This document shows, piece after piece, positions 24,550-33,073 of a stretch of DNA of 56,912 nt. Below the pieces are notes generated by a model. It was not told the DNA's origin and made no database searches. It saw nothing but the letters and a program-made list of their open reading frames with translations. Origin of the DNA: [Mycobacterium] fortunisiensis (GTDB lineage: Bacteria > Actinomycetota > Actinomycetes > Mycobacteriales > Mycobacteriaceae); contig NZ_VOMB01000018.1 in NCBI RefSeq assembly GCF_019050325.1, positions 1-56,912 on the forward strand, in the 5' to 3' direction. Within the stretch, counting starts at the first letter, position 1. Each line of letters begins with the position of its first letter. The translations under genes were made by a program, and so were the position numbers.

Positions 24550-26106
24550 GTGACCCAATCACCGTTGACCATTCCGGCACTGCTGCAGCACAGCGTCGCC
24601 GAGTTCGGGGAATCCACATACCTGGTCACCCCCACCGAGCGCCTCAGCTATCTCGATGCCGAGCGAACCTCCGCCGCGCTGGCACGCTGGCTGCTGCACG
24701 AGGGGGTGGGCAAGGGCAGCCGGGTCGGCCTGTTCTTCCCCAACGGCGCCGAATGGGTGACGTGGTGGCTCGCGGTGTCGCGAATCGGGGCGGTGGCGGT
24801 GCCGCTCAGCACGCTCTACACCCCCGCCGAGATCGCGAAAGTGTTGCGGCTGGCCGACATCGGGCTGCTCATCGCGCCGAGCACGGTGCTGCACATCGAC
24901 GTGGCCGAGAGGTTGGAGACCGCCCTGCCGGGGCTGGCCGACCACAGCTCGGCTCAGCTGACCCTGCCTAGCACTCCCTATCTGCGCCGCATCGCCATCA
25001 CCGGCGGCCTCGACCGGCCCTGGGCCACCCCCGCCGGAACCGACGCCGGCGTGCCCCTTGAGATCCTCACCGCTGCGGAGGCCGAGGTCTCCCCCGCCGA
25101 CCTGGCCATCATGGTGCACACCTCGGGATCCACCGCCGACCCCAAGGGCGTGCTGCACACCCACGGCACCCTGGTACGGCAGACCTCGACCTGGCCGAGC
25201 GCCATCCGGGCGATCACCGGATCCCCGGAGCAGCCCCGCGTGCTGTGCGCGATGCCGTTCTTCTGGATCGGTGGACTGCTCGCGGTGACCGGAGCCCTGC
25301 ACGAGGCGGTCACCGTGGTGACGATGCCGAAACTGGATCCCGCCACCGCGCTGGATCTGGCTGAGCGGGAACGGATCACCGGGATCGTGGGCTGGCCGGC
25401 GTTCACCCAGCGGCTGCGCGAACATCCCTCGTTCGCCGAGCGGGACCTGACCAGCGCCCCGATGCTGCGCGACGGTCCGCTCGACATCGCCATGACCGAC
25501 GTCCCCGACGGATTTCCGGTGCACCGCACCATGTCCGAGACGGCAGGCGGTTTCGTCTGCACCGAGATGGCCATCGTCGACGAGCACGGTGCCCCGGTGC
25601 CACCCGGGGACACCGGTGAGCTCCTGGTCCGCGGCGTCGGGGTGATGGCCGGCTACAACAAGCGCGAACGCTGCGAGACCTTCGACGCCGACGGCTGGTA
25701 CCACACCGGGGACAAGGTTTATCGCCGCGACGGCGATCCTCGGCTCTTCTACGTGGGCCGCACCACCGATCTGATCAAGGCGGCCGGCGCCAACGTCTCA
25801 CCGCTGGAGGTCGAAGCGGTTCTCGCCGAATCTCCCGACGTCGCACAGTGCGTCGTGGTCGGCGTCGACGATCCCCAGCGCGGCGAAGAGGTGTGCGCAA
25901 TCGTGGTGCCCACCACCGCGGTCGAGGTTTCCACCCTGACCGCCTTCGCCCGCGACCAGCTGTCGGCCTACAAGGTGCCCACCCGGTGGGTGCTGACCAC
26001 CAGCGACGGCATACCGACGCTGCCCAGCGGGAAGTTCGATCGAAAAACCTTGCGGCAGTTGGTCATCTCCGGAGACTTGGCGAGCGAGCGCCTGGCGTCG
26101 CGCTGA
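24550..26106 (+). CDS. Class I adenylate-forming enzyme (acyl-CoA synthetase-like, FadD)
   Basis: 518 residues. Core motifs: AIMVHTSGSTADPKGVLHTH, GVGVMAGYNKRE, DGWYHTGDKVYRRDGDPRLFYVGRTTDLIK and a C-terminal LPSGKFDRKTL with the adenylation Lys. It activates a carboxylic acid to an acyl-adenylate and probably on to acyl-CoA. The region between PMPFFWIGGLLAVTGALHE and MSETAGGF is shorter than in FadD2-type enzymes and the usual YG-x-TE motif is replaced by MSETAGG, so substrate prediction is unsafe. GTG 24550 has GGAGAAG upstream. Divergent from the FAAL gene across an 80-nt gap, suggesting shared control. Confidence 0.9.
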   Translation: MTQSPLTIPALLQHSVAEFGESTYLVTPTERLSYLDAERTSAALARWLLHEGVGKGSRVGLFFPNGAEWVTWWLAVSRIGAVAVPLSTLYTPAEIAKVLRLADIGLLIAPSTVLHIDVAERLETALPGLADHSSAQLTLPSTPYLRRIAITGGLDRPWATPAGTDAGVPLEILTAAEAEVSPADLAIMVHTSGSTADPKGVLHTHGTLVRQTSTWPSAIRAITGSPEQPRVLCAMPFFWIGGLLAVTGALHEAVTVVTMPKLDPATALDLAERERITGIVGWPAFTQRLREHPSFAERDLTSAPMLRDGPLDIAMTDVPDGFPVHRTMSETAGGFVCTEMAIVDEHGAPVPPGDTGELLVRGVGVMAGYNKRERCETFDADGWYHTGDKVYRRDGDPRLFYVGRTTDLIKAAGANVSPLEVEAVLAESPDVAQCVVVGVDDPQRGEEVCAIVVPTTAVEVSTLTAFARDQLSAYKVPTRWVLTTSDGIPTLPSGKFDRKTLRQLVISGDLASERLASR

Positions 26107-26113
26107 CATCCGC

Positions 26114-26491
26114 TCAATCGGGCCGATCGATCATGCGGCGGAATCCGGCGGCCGGTTCGACGACCGCGCCGGCGTCCCGGACCCGCTGCGCCAGCGCGCT
26201 GTCCGACGTCACCACGGTGATCTGTGCGGGCCGCGGGTCGGCCGAGACCACCCGCACGATCTCGTCGTCGGCGGAATTCGCCGTCGCCCGCGGGGCGTGA
26301 CCGATGGCGACGACACTGGACTCGAGTGGCGGCGTGGTCGGTCCCTCGAACACCACCATCACCTGACGGTCACCGGCCGAGGCCCAGCGTTCGAGCCGCT
26401 GCACCAGCCCTGCCATGGCACGTCGACGGTCCTTCCACCAACCGTCCGGCCGGGAACCGATCACGTTCATGCCGTCCACGATCCACCGCAT
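26114..26491 (-). CDS. NYN/PIN-like ribonuclease domain protein
   Basis: 125 residues. WIVDGMNVIGSRPDGWWKDR at the N-terminus (the DGxN acidic site), VMVVFEGP, the acidic pair SADDEIVRVV and VVTSDSALAQRVRDAGA together define the NYN domain of the YacP/Rae1 type, PIN-like metal-dependent RNases. It probably cleaves RNA in the cytoplasm. TACGGT lies 6 nt before ATG 26491, so the transcript should be leaderless. It is divergent from the CPBP gene and its stop is 8 nt from that of the convergent FadD-like gene. Confidence 0.85.
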   Translation of the reverse strand: MRWIVDGMNVIGSRPDGWWKDRRRAMAGLVQRLERWASAGDRQVMVVFEGPTTPPLESSVVAIGHAPRATANSADDEIVRVVSADPRPAQITVVTSDSALAQRVRDAGAVVEPAAGFRRMIDRPD

Positions 26492-26544
26492 CGTCCGACC
26501 GTACTGCGAACCACATGGCGTCCCGGCCAGTAATCTCTGCCGGC

Positions 26545-27267
26545 ATGGACGCTGTGGCGCACCCCTCGACCGGCACCAGCCGGCCGACCCACCGTTGGGG
26601 GCTGGGCGCCTTCGTGCTCGTCGAGGTCGTCTACCTGCTCGCGTCGGCGGCGTTCAGTGTGTTCGCCCCCGCCGGCGCTCCGCCGGCCTGGTTGATCACG
26701 CTGGCCATCGGGGTGCCGACGCTCGTCGCCGCTGCCCTGGCCGTGGGTATCGCCCGATGGCGGGGCAACGGCGCCCGCCTCGACTTTCGCTGGCAGTGGT
26801 CCTGGCGTGCCATCGGCATCGGGCTGGCGTTCGGTGTCGGCGGACTGTTCATCACGTTGCCGGCCGCGCTGCTCTACCAGTCGATCGTCGGGCCGGACGC
26901 GACGTCCGCGGTGGGCGGGATCTTTCGGGACGTACGCACCGGCTGGCCGGTGGCAGTGGTCGTGCTGCTCTTGGTGGCCGTGATCGCCCCGATCTGCGAG
27001 GAAGTGATCTTCCGCGGACTGCTGTGGGGCGCACTGGAGCAGCGTTGGGGCCGGGTGATGGCCGCGACGGTCTCGACTCTCGTGTTCGCGCTGGCGCACC
27101 TGGAACCCCAACGCGCCCCGCTGCTCCTGGTGGTCGCGATCCCAATTGCGTTGGCCCGGCTGTATTCCGGCAGCCTCTGGGGCGGCATCATCGCCCACCA
27201 GGTGACCAATCTGCTGCCCGGCATCGTGTTGATGTTCGGCCTGGTCGGCCTGCTGCCCGCCGGCTGA
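26545..27267 (+). CDS. CPBP family intramembrane metalloprotease
   Basis: 240 residues with about six to seven membrane segments. CPBP (Abi/CaaX) motifs are present: EEVIFRGLLWGAL (about 153-165), FALAHLEP and the final HQVTNLLPG. Such membrane proteases act on prenylated or membrane-bound substrates; the substrate here is unknown. ATG 26545 is supported by TAATCT 8 nt upstream; the longer frame to 26224 runs antisense through the NYN gene. Convergent with a membrane protein gene; TAGTGGCGC/GCGCGCTA dyad at the junction may be a terminator. Confidence 0.88.
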   Translation: MDAVAHPSTGTSRPTHRWGLGAFVLVEVVYLLASAAFSVFAPAGAPPAWLITLAIGVPTLVAAALAVGIARWRGNGARLDFRWQWSWRAIGIGLAFGVGGLFITLPAALLYQSIVGPDATSAVGGIFRDVRTGWPVAVVVLLLVAVIAPICEEVIFRGLLWGALEQRWGRVMAATVSTLVFALAHLEPQRAPLLLVVAIPIALARLYSGSLWGGIIAHQVTNLLPGIVLMFGLVGLLPAG

Positions 27268-27291
27268 TCCGGCCTAGTGGCGCCTTGCGCG

Positions 27292-28074
27292 CTACCGCTT
27301 GCGGTCACGCACCTTGTACGTCGAGGGCCACGACATCCGGGACTCATCACCCACCAACGGTGTTCCCGAGCCGCCGACCCGCACGTCGTAGGCTTCCTGC
27401 CCGGCCCCGACCTCACGGTTGGCATGCTCCTGTGCCAGGTAGTAGAGCTGGTCGATCTCGGCCTCGGAGAACGCCACGAAGGTGGTCTTGCGCACGATGT
27501 CGTTCATCCCCGCGGTCATCCGGTCCGGCAGGATCCGCGACGCCAGCGCGGCCAGGCCCAGCAGGACGAACGGGATGACCCAGTAGCAGATGAACGACAG
27601 CGGTGTCTTGGTGTCCAGGATGGTCGCGTCGCCCTGCACGATCGGCGGGATCGCCGAGGACACCGTCATCCCGGCGAACGCCCCGACCCAGATCCAGGTC
27701 AGGATCTTGACAATCCGTTGGAACAGATCGCTTTCCACCACGCCGGGCGGCTGCCCCGCCGCGGCGAACTCGAGCACGAATGGTTTGCCGATGAGCAGTC
27801 CGACCAACGCGACCAGGAAGATCCCGGCATTGCTCAACGGCTGCATCCACCGCTCCATGACGTCCTGGTCCAGCACCAGGGTCAGGACCGTCAGTACGAG
27901 GAAGGTGGCAAGTGCGCCGATCTCCAGCGTGCGCCCGGGCGCACCGGAGATCCGGCTGATCGTGAACGTCGCGATCGCCGCCGCCAGCGCCACCAGGACG
28001 GCCACCAGGAACGGCACGTTGCCGACGAGTACCCAATAGATGATCCACGGCGCAAAACCAAACAGGATGCCCAC
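27292..28074 (-). CDS. Multi-pass membrane protein of unknown function
   Basis: 260 residues, about six hydrophobic segments (for example LVAVLVALAAAIATF, LATFLVLTVLTLVL, ILTWIWVGAFAGMTV, FICYWVIPFVLLGLAAL), then a soluble C-terminal tail of about 70 residues ending in Arg/Lys. I do not recognise a catalytic motif. GTG 28074 lies 8 nt after TAGACT, another leaderless-type start. It lies 80 nt downstream of the ripD gene on the same strand but with its own promoter. Confidence 0.75.
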   Translation of the reverse strand: MGILFGFAPWIIYWVLVGNVPFLVAVLVALAAAIATFTISRISGAPGRTLEIGALATFLVLTVLTLVLDQDVMERWMQPLSNAGIFLVALVGLLIGKPFVLEFAAAGQPPGVVESDLFQRIVKILTWIWVGAFAGMTVSSAIPPIVQGDATILDTKTPLSFICYWVIPFVLLGLAALASRILPDRMTAGMNDIVRKTTFVAFSEAEIDQLYYLAQEHANREVGAGQEAYDVRVGGSGTPLVGDESRMSWPSTYKVRDRKR

Positions 28075-28153
28075 GAGCGCACAGTCTAAGGTCTTACTGT
28101 TGACGCGACGGCGACCACCCGCCGACCGATTGATCCTCGCCGGATCCGAGCGG

Positions 28154-28765
28154 TCAGGCGATGATGCGAACCAGGTAGGGAGCCATACCCGCGGTGCGCA
28201 CCGGGGTGACCGCGACGGCCGGTTCGGTGCCCTGGATCATCTGGTTGTTCCCGAGGTAGAGCGCCACGCTCTGGGTGCCCTCGGGACCGTAGAAGATCAG
28301 GTCACCGGGAAGCGCCTGCGACGGCAGGACTTTCTGGCCGACCTTGTACTGCTCGCCCGACGACCGCGGCATCTTCACCCCGGCCCCGGCGAAGGCGTAG
28401 ACGATCAACCCGGAGGCGTCGAATCCGACCACGTTCGCCGACGGATCGGGCACCGCCCCCAGTGCCGGCGTGGTCACTGCCGGCATAGTCACCGCCGGAG
28501 TGGACAGACCCGGGGTCAGGCCGCCACCGGTGATCGGTGGCGTGGCACCCGGTGCGGGCAGGCTGCGCGCGATGCCCCGGGTGGGACCGTTGACATCACC
28601 GCCGCCATAGCTGAACGGCACACCGCGCTGCGACATCGCACGGGCGATCACGAGGTCGACAAAGCGCTGATTGCCGGCCGGACGTTCGATCGGCGCAGCC
28701 CCGGCGAGTCCGGGAGCCGCCACCAGGAATGCCAGACCGAACAGCAGGGCAAAGGTACGTCTCAT
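28154..28765 (-). CDS. ripD: RipD-like NlpC/P60 protein with degenerate catalytic site
   Basis: 203 residues: signal peptide (through GLAGAAP, about residue 24) and an NlpC/P60 domain. The usual catalytic DCSGL is FDASGL (Cys to Ala) and the usual His in the H-x-G/A-LYLG strand is GTQSVALYLG (His to Ser). These are the same substitutions known in RipD of M. tuberculosis, which binds but does not cleave peptidoglycan. A Pro/Thr-rich loop (about 70-105) separates the N-terminal helix from the core. Divergent from tenA across 296 nt. Confidence 0.9.
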   Translation of the reverse strand: MRRTFALLFGLAFLVAAPGLAGAAPIERPAGNQRFVDLVIARAMSQRGVPFSYGGGDVNGPTRGIARSLPAPGATPPITGGGLTPGLSTPAVTMPAVTTPALGAVPDPSANVVGFDASGLIVYAFAGAGVKMPRSSGEQYKVGQKVLPSQALPGDLIFYGPEGTQSVALYLGNNQMIQGTEPAVAVTPVRTAGMAPYLVRIIA

Positions 28766-29061
28766 CGAACATCAACTCTCTCGGCCGCCGGGGGACGACT
28801 CCGACTGCCGGCCGTCGTCAGTCGAGTCAACCATTTGTACCGCGCAACCGTCGATTTGCCCAATTAGCATGGGGCGCAGGCTCAATCAGATACGAGACCG
28901 TGACCGAACGGTGATCTCGGCGCGGGGTCGGTCCGACCGGAACACCCACGCCCTCCCCGTCGCGTCCATGTCGCCGCCGGGTCCGCGGGCCGGCTCACAG
29001 CAACCCCCGGCAGTGGTTCTGGCACCGGCGAGCCGACACCGGCAGGAGTTCAGCTGACACC

Positions 29062-29754
29062 ATGGTCGGCATGCACTCCGATACGAACCCGCCCTCCTGG
29101 TCGGCACGACTGTGGCAACCGATCGAGCCGACCTTCGCCGCGATCCTGGCGCACCCGTTTCTCACCGGGCTGACCGACGGCAGCCTGACCGAGGCGGCGT
29201 TCACCCACTACGTGGCCCAGGATGCGCACTATCTGCGGGATTACGCCCGCGCCCTGGCGATCGTCGCGGCCAAGGCGCCCACGCTGGCCGACACCGCGAT
29301 GTTCGCCCGGCATGCCGCCGAGGTGTTCGACGTCGAACTGAGCCTGCACAACGAACTGTTGCCCGAGCTCGGGATCGACCCCGCGGAACTGAACGCGATC
29401 CCGATCGCGCCGACCACCTGTGCCTATACCAGCTACCTGCTTGCCGCCGCCCACGGTGGCAGCTTCGCCGAGGGACTGGCCGCGGTGTTGCCGTGCTACT
29501 GGATCTACGCCCGCGTGGGCGCGGCGCTGGCAGAACGTGGTTCACCGGATCGGCGCTACCAGCTCTGGATCGACAGCTACGGCGGTGCGGAGTTCGCCGC
29601 GACCGTCGCCGAGGTGCTCGAGCTGACCGACCGGGTGGGCCCGACGCTGAGCGCATCGGACGAGGCCGCCGCCAACGGCCATTTCGTGGTCACGACGCGC
29701 TATGAATGGATGTTCTTCGACGCGGCCCATCGCCGCGAGCAGTGGCCGGTCTGA
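29062..29754 (+). CDS. tenA: TenA family aminopyrimidine aminohydrolase/thiaminase II
   Basis: 230 residues, the TenA fold. Active-site Cys145 lies in VLPCYWIYARVG, with Asp54 in AQDAHYLRDYARAL and Glu/Tyr residues in TRYEWMFFDAA near the C-terminus. TenA-C proteins hydrolyse aminomethyl-pyrimidine in thiamin salvage. No TPP riboswitch could be recognised in the 296-nt upstream region. ATG 29071 (MHSD) is an alternative start; GGAGTTC is near the first. A long hairpin follows and is shared with the convergent tpx gene. Confidence 0.92.
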   Translation: MVGMHSDTNPPSWSARLWQPIEPTFAAILAHPFLTGLTDGSLTEAAFTHYVAQDAHYLRDYARALAIVAAKAPTLADTAMFARHAAEVFDVELSLHNELLPELGIDPAELNAIPIAPTTCAYTSYLLAAAHGGSFAEGLAAVLPCYWIYARVGAALAERGSPDRRYQLWIDSYGGAEFAATVAEVLELTDRVGPTLSASDEAAANGHFVVTTRYEWMFFDAAHRREQWPV

Positions 29755-29772
29755 GGACCGGCGGGATTGCCG

Positions 29773-29814
29773 ACTCGTGGCGTGCCGGTGCCGAAGCACC
29801 GGTACGCCACGAGT
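29773..29814. terminator. Bidirectional hairpin terminator between tenA and tpx
   Basis: A 19-bp stem (29773-29791 with 29796-29814) closes a CGAA tetraloop with a single G/T position out of register with Watson-Crick pairing. It lies midway between the two convergent stops. There is no T-tract, as is common for mycobacterial terminators. Confidence 0.85.
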
Positions 29815-29819
29815 AGCCA

Positions 29820-30314
29820 CTACTTGAGCGCGGCCAGCGCGGCGTCGTAGTCGGGTTCCTGGGCGATCTCGGGCACCAGTTCGGTGTAGGCGACATTGCC
29901 GTCGGCGCCGATCACCACCACCGCGCGGCCCAGCAGGCCGGCCATCGGGCCGTCGGCCAGGGCGATGCCGTAATCCTCACCGAAGCTGCCCCGGAAGGCC
30001 GACGCCGCAGTGACGTTCTCGATGCCGTCGGCACCGCAGAAGCGCTTCTGCGCGAACGGCAGATCCTTCGACACGCACAGCACGGTGGCGCCCGACCCGG
30101 CCGCGCGCTCGTTGAAGGTACGCACGCTGGTGGCGCACACCGGGGTGTCGATCGACGGGAAGATGTTCAGCAACACCGCCTTGCCCTGGAACTGGTCGCT
30201 GGTGACCGCGCCCAGATCGGTGCCGGTGAGCGAGAAGCTCGGGGCCGAGCTGCCGACTGCGGGCAGGTCGCCGACGGTGTTGATGGAATTTCCGCGCAAG
30301 GTTATCTGTGCCAT
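29820..30314 (-). CDS. tpx: Thiol peroxidase (atypical 2-Cys peroxiredoxin)
   Basis: 164 residues. Peroxidatic Cys60 (FPSIDTPVCATSVRTF) and resolving Cys93 (KRFCGADG) match Tpx of other mycobacteria exactly in position; Cys80 (ATVLCVSKDLPFA) is the extra conserved cysteine. It reduces hydrogen peroxide and alkyl hydroperoxides with thioredoxin as donor, in the cytoplasm. ATG 30314 gives the family N-terminus MAQITLRGN; the in-frame extension is not conserved in character. Divergent from the kinase-like gene across about 60 nt. Confidence 0.97.
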   Translation of the reverse strand: MAQITLRGNSINTVGDLPAVGSSAPSFSLTGTDLGAVTSDQFQGKAVLLNIFPSIDTPVCATSVRTFNERAAGSGATVLCVSKDLPFAQKRFCGADGIENVTAASAFRGSFGEDYGIALADGPMAGLLGRAVVVIGADGNVAYTELVPEIAQEPDYDAALAALK

Positions 30315-30376
30315 GGAGCACAGTCTGTCAAAACCGGCTGCCGCGCGGGCCCGCCGGGGTGCGACCATGGAGCGCG

Positions 30377-31270
30377 ATGATCGATCTGCCGGCGGCGGTA
30401 CGTGCGATGGGCACCCGGGGACCGCGGTGGCAGTCGTGGGTCGACGGACTGGCGCGCCTGATCCGCGACCACGTCGACGAGTGGGACCTGCGCCCGGATG
30501 GCCCGGCCCAACACGGCCACTGCTCGATCGTGCTACCGGTACGGACCGCGGACGGTGGGCCCGCCGTCCTCAAGGCCGGCTTCCCCGACGAGGAGTCCGA
30601 ACACGAGCACCTGGTGCTGCGCCGATGGGCGGGAAACGGTGCGGTGCGCCTGCTGCGCGCCGACCCACCGCAGCGGATCCAGCTGCTGGAACGGCTGCAC
30701 AGCCGAAACCTCAACGAGCTCTGGGACATCGAGGCATGCGAGATCGTCGCCGGACTGTACGCGCGGATCCATGTGCCACCGCTGCCCCAGTTGCGTTCGC
30801 TCACCGAGCACACCGCACAGGCCACCACCGGCTTGGCACAACTCCCCCGCAGCGCCCCGATCCCGCGCCGGCTGGTGCAGCAGGCGATCAGCCTGGGCCG
30901 GGAGCTGGCCGGCGATCCCGCCACCACTTCCACCGTGATCCACGGCGACCTGCACTACGAGAACGTGCTCGCCGCCGAGCGCGAACCGTGGCTGTCCATC
31001 GATCCCAAGCCGATGAACGGCGACCCGCATTACGAGATCGCGCCGATGCTGTGGAACCGCTGGGACGAGCTGGCCGGCTACGTGCGCGACGGGGTGCGGC
31101 GCCGGCTGGCGGCAGTGGTCGACGCCGCGGGCCTGGACACCGACCGGGCCCGGGCCTGGACGCTCGTGCGGATGTTGCACAACGCGATGTGGGAGCTGAC
31201 CGAAACGGCCCGGCCGGACCCGGTGTGGCTGACCACCTGTGTGGCCATCGCCAAGGCGGTGGCCGATTGA
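30377..31270 (+). CDS. Aminoglycoside/hydroxyurea antibiotic kinase-like phosphotransferase
   Basis: 297 residues, APH fold. The catalytic loop TVIHGDLHYENVL (about 194-206) and the metal-binding SIDPKPM (about 213-219) are clear. The arrangement matches the streptomycin 6-kinase/hydroxyurea kinase family, which uses ATP to phosphorylate small hydroxyl-bearing compounds. Whether it gives resistance cannot be judged from sequence; many actinobacterial members have unknown substrates. ATG 30377 has GGAG 5 nt upstream. Convergent with the next small gene, with only 6 bp between stops. Confidence 0.82.
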   Translation: MIDLPAAVRAMGTRGPRWQSWVDGLARLIRDHVDEWDLRPDGPAQHGHCSIVLPVRTADGGPAVLKAGFPDEESEHEHLVLRRWAGNGAVRLLRADPPQRIQLLERLHSRNLNELWDIEACEIVAGLYARIHVPPLPQLRSLTEHTAQATTGLAQLPRSAPIPRRLVQQAISLGRELAGDPATTSTVIHGDLHYENVLAAEREPWLSIDPKPMNGDPHYEIAPMLWNRWDELAGYVRDGVRRRLAAVVDAAGLDTDRARAWTLVRMLHNAMWELTETARPDPVWLTTCVAIAKAVAD

Positions 31271-31276
31271 GGAAGG

Positions 31277-31600
31277 TCAGATGACCTTGTAGGTGAGGTC
31301 GTAGAGCACACCCGCACCGCTGAACTGCTGGGTGAGCTCGCCGCGTCCCAGCTCCTCGGAGCGGATGACGATCGAACCGACGTCCTCCATCTCGTCGGTA
31401 CGCACGTCCACTTCCCGCAACACGATCTCGAGCTGGCCGTCGAACGGCAACAGTCGGTCCAGATCCACCACATCGCCCTGGCACATCGACACAGCCTTGA
31501 ACTGAAAGCCGTCAGCCCTGCTGATACTGAGCTCGTCGGTCCCCTCGGAATCTTGGGTCCGGACGGCCCGGAGTTCCGAGAGCTTGGCGAACAACGACAT
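31277..31600 (-). CDS. Conserved hypothetical protein (107 aa)
   Basis: 107 residues, acidic, predicted mostly beta-strand with the ending GRGELTQQFSGAGVLYDLTYKVI. No signal peptide or known motif. GGAGG precedes ATG 31600 by 5 nt, and codon bias is coding-like, so the gene itself is well supported. It lies downstream of the MenC-like gene on the same strand after 114 nt. I do not recognise a function. Confidence 0.7.
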   Translation of the reverse strand: MSLFAKLSELRAVRTQDSEGTDELSISRADGFQFKAVSMCQGDVVDLDRLLPFDGQLEIVLREVDVRTDEMEDVGSIVIRSEELGRGELTQQFSGAGVLYDLTYKVI

Positions 31601-31714
31601 GGCATCCTCCGTTGGATCTGGTCATCAGCGGTAGCTGACGATGTCGATTCTCGAGGTGGGGCCACGTCGCCCACATGCGTAGTGCGCTACTTGAATCTGT
31701 CCGGCACGAAGTTG

Positions 31715-32695
31715 CTAGCGCACGTCGCTGCCCCTGATCGCGGCCTGCAGACGGGCCCGCCACCACCGCACCCGGTCAGGGTCGGTGACCGCGAACCGCT
31801 CCAGTTGTCCGGGCTGCGGGGCCGGCGGCATCGGCGCGACCGGCAGATAGCCGTCGACGGCGACCAGCGAGCGCGAATCGGCGACCAGATCGCCGGCCAA
31901 AAGGCCCCTGGTGCCCAGCTCAGCGGCATACGGTAGCTCCGGCAACGCCCCGGCCAGCGCAAGTCCGGCGGTCAACCCGATGCTCGTTTCCAGCGTGGAG
32001 CCGACCACACACGGCACCCCGCAGGCCTCCGCCACCCGCAGCGCCCGCCGGGCCCCGCCGAGCGGACCGGTGGCGAGCACAGCGAGGTCGACGACACCGG
32101 AAAGCCGCAGGCCCATCGGTTCTTCGGCGTTGCGGATCGACTCCCCGGCGGCGATCGGCACGTCGACCCGGCGGCGCACCTGCGCCAACTCGTCGAGCGT
32201 TGCGCAGGGTTGCGCGACGAACTCCAGGCCACCGGCGGCCGACTCGAGCGCGGCGACCGCGGCGACCGCGCTGTCCACGTCCCACCGGCCCTTGGCATCA
32301 CAGCGCACGGCGGCGCCCGGCCCGAGCCCGTCGCGCACCGCCGCCACCCGCTCGACATCGTCGGCCAATGGTCCAGCACCGACGGCGACGCACGCCGTGC
32401 CGCACCCCGAGCCCACGGCGATCTCGCGGGCGAGCGCGGCATCGACCTCGGGAACGGTGACGGCGACCGGCACCCGGCCCCGCACCGGATCGGGCCAGCC
32501 CACGGTGCCCGGCTCGGTGGCCGCGGTGAGCCAGCGCAGCAGCGCATCGCCGGTGGGCGGTGGGCTGAACTCGCCCCAGCCCTGCGGTCCCTCGATGAGC
32601 ATTCCCTCACGGACGGTGCGGCCACCGACGGGGTGAACGGTCGGGATGGCGAACACCGGCGCGCGGTCGAAATCGATCAGGGTCTGCACAACCAC
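31715..32695 (-). CDS. MenC-like enolase-superfamily protein lacking most catalytic residues
   Basis: 326 residues, the length of mycobacterial o-succinylbenzoate synthase, and colinear with it (VREGMLIEGPQGWGEF, RVPVAVTVPEVDAA, LDELAQVRRRVDVPIAAGESIRNAEEP, AELGTRGLLAGDLV, RVRWWRARLQ). However the expected KxK is CVA (32381-32392), the Glu metal ligand in the LEQP motif is VAQP, the Asp in AADES is AAGES, and the second Lys in VLKV is VLAT; only the first Asp (CDAKGRWD) remains. As written it should not catalyse the menaquinone-pathway dehydration. It may be a pseudo-enzyme, or a paralogue with a different role. Start GTG 32695 or 32689. Confidence 0.85.
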   Translation of the reverse strand: MVVQTLIDFDRAPVFAIPTVHPVGGRTVREGMLIEGPQGWGEFSPPPTGDALLRWLTAATEPGTVGWPDPVRGRVPVAVTVPEVDAALAREIAVGSGCGTACVAVGAGPLADDVERVAAVRDGLGPGAAVRCDAKGRWDVDSAVAAVAALESAAGGLEFVAQPCATLDELAQVRRRVDVPIAAGESIRNAEEPMGLRLSGVVDLAVLATGPLGGARRALRVAEACGVPCVVGSTLETSIGLTAGLALAGALPELPYAAELGTRGLLAGDLVADSRSLVAVDGYLPVAPMPPAPQPGQLERFAVTDPDRVRWWRARLQAAIRGSDVR

Positions 32696-32788
32696 GTGAC
32701 GCTAGCCGACCGGGCCGGCCACCGGTGCACAAGCACGGCAGCGCCGCAACTGCCGGTGCGGACCGGCCCCACCGCATAGACTGCGGCC

Positions 32789-33055
32789 GTGCGCAGACAG
32801 GCAACGGCGAGCCGGGTGCGGCGAGTGGTGTTCACGGTGGCATCGGCGGCGGTGCTGGCCGCCGGTTCGATGGCGGTGACCAGCACGCCGGCCGCGGTGC
32901 CGAGCGCGGGCTGCCCGCCCGGGGAAACCGGCGTCACCAACGGGTGCGCCCCGTTCTGCGTCCCCGGGCGCCAACTCGACGTCGCCACCGGACTCTGCCT
33001 GCCGGTGCCGCCACCTCCGCCGGCCCCGAATCGTGTTGCGACACCGCTGTTCTAG
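32789..33055 (+). CDS. Small secreted cysteine-containing protein
   Basis: 88 residues. Signal peptide (VVFTVASAAVLAAGSMAVTSTPAA) then a short mature part with four cysteines (GCPPGETGVTNGCAPFCVPG ... GLCLP) and a Pro-rich ending. The cysteine spacing suggests two disulfides. TAGACT ends 6 nt before GTG 32789 (leaderless). It is divergent from the MenC-like gene and 18 nt before the MOSC gene. Function unknown. Confidence 0.75.
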   Translation: MRRQATASRVRRVVFTVASAAVLAAGSMAVTSTPAAVPSAGCPPGETGVTNGCAPFCVPGRQLDVATGLCLPVPPPPPAPNRVATPLF

Positions 33056-33073
33056 GCCGCTACCCTGAACCTC

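Noticed and set aside
28766..29061. TPP riboswitch upstream of tenA
   Set aside because: The conserved CUGAGA and ACCUGA blocks of the THI element are not present.
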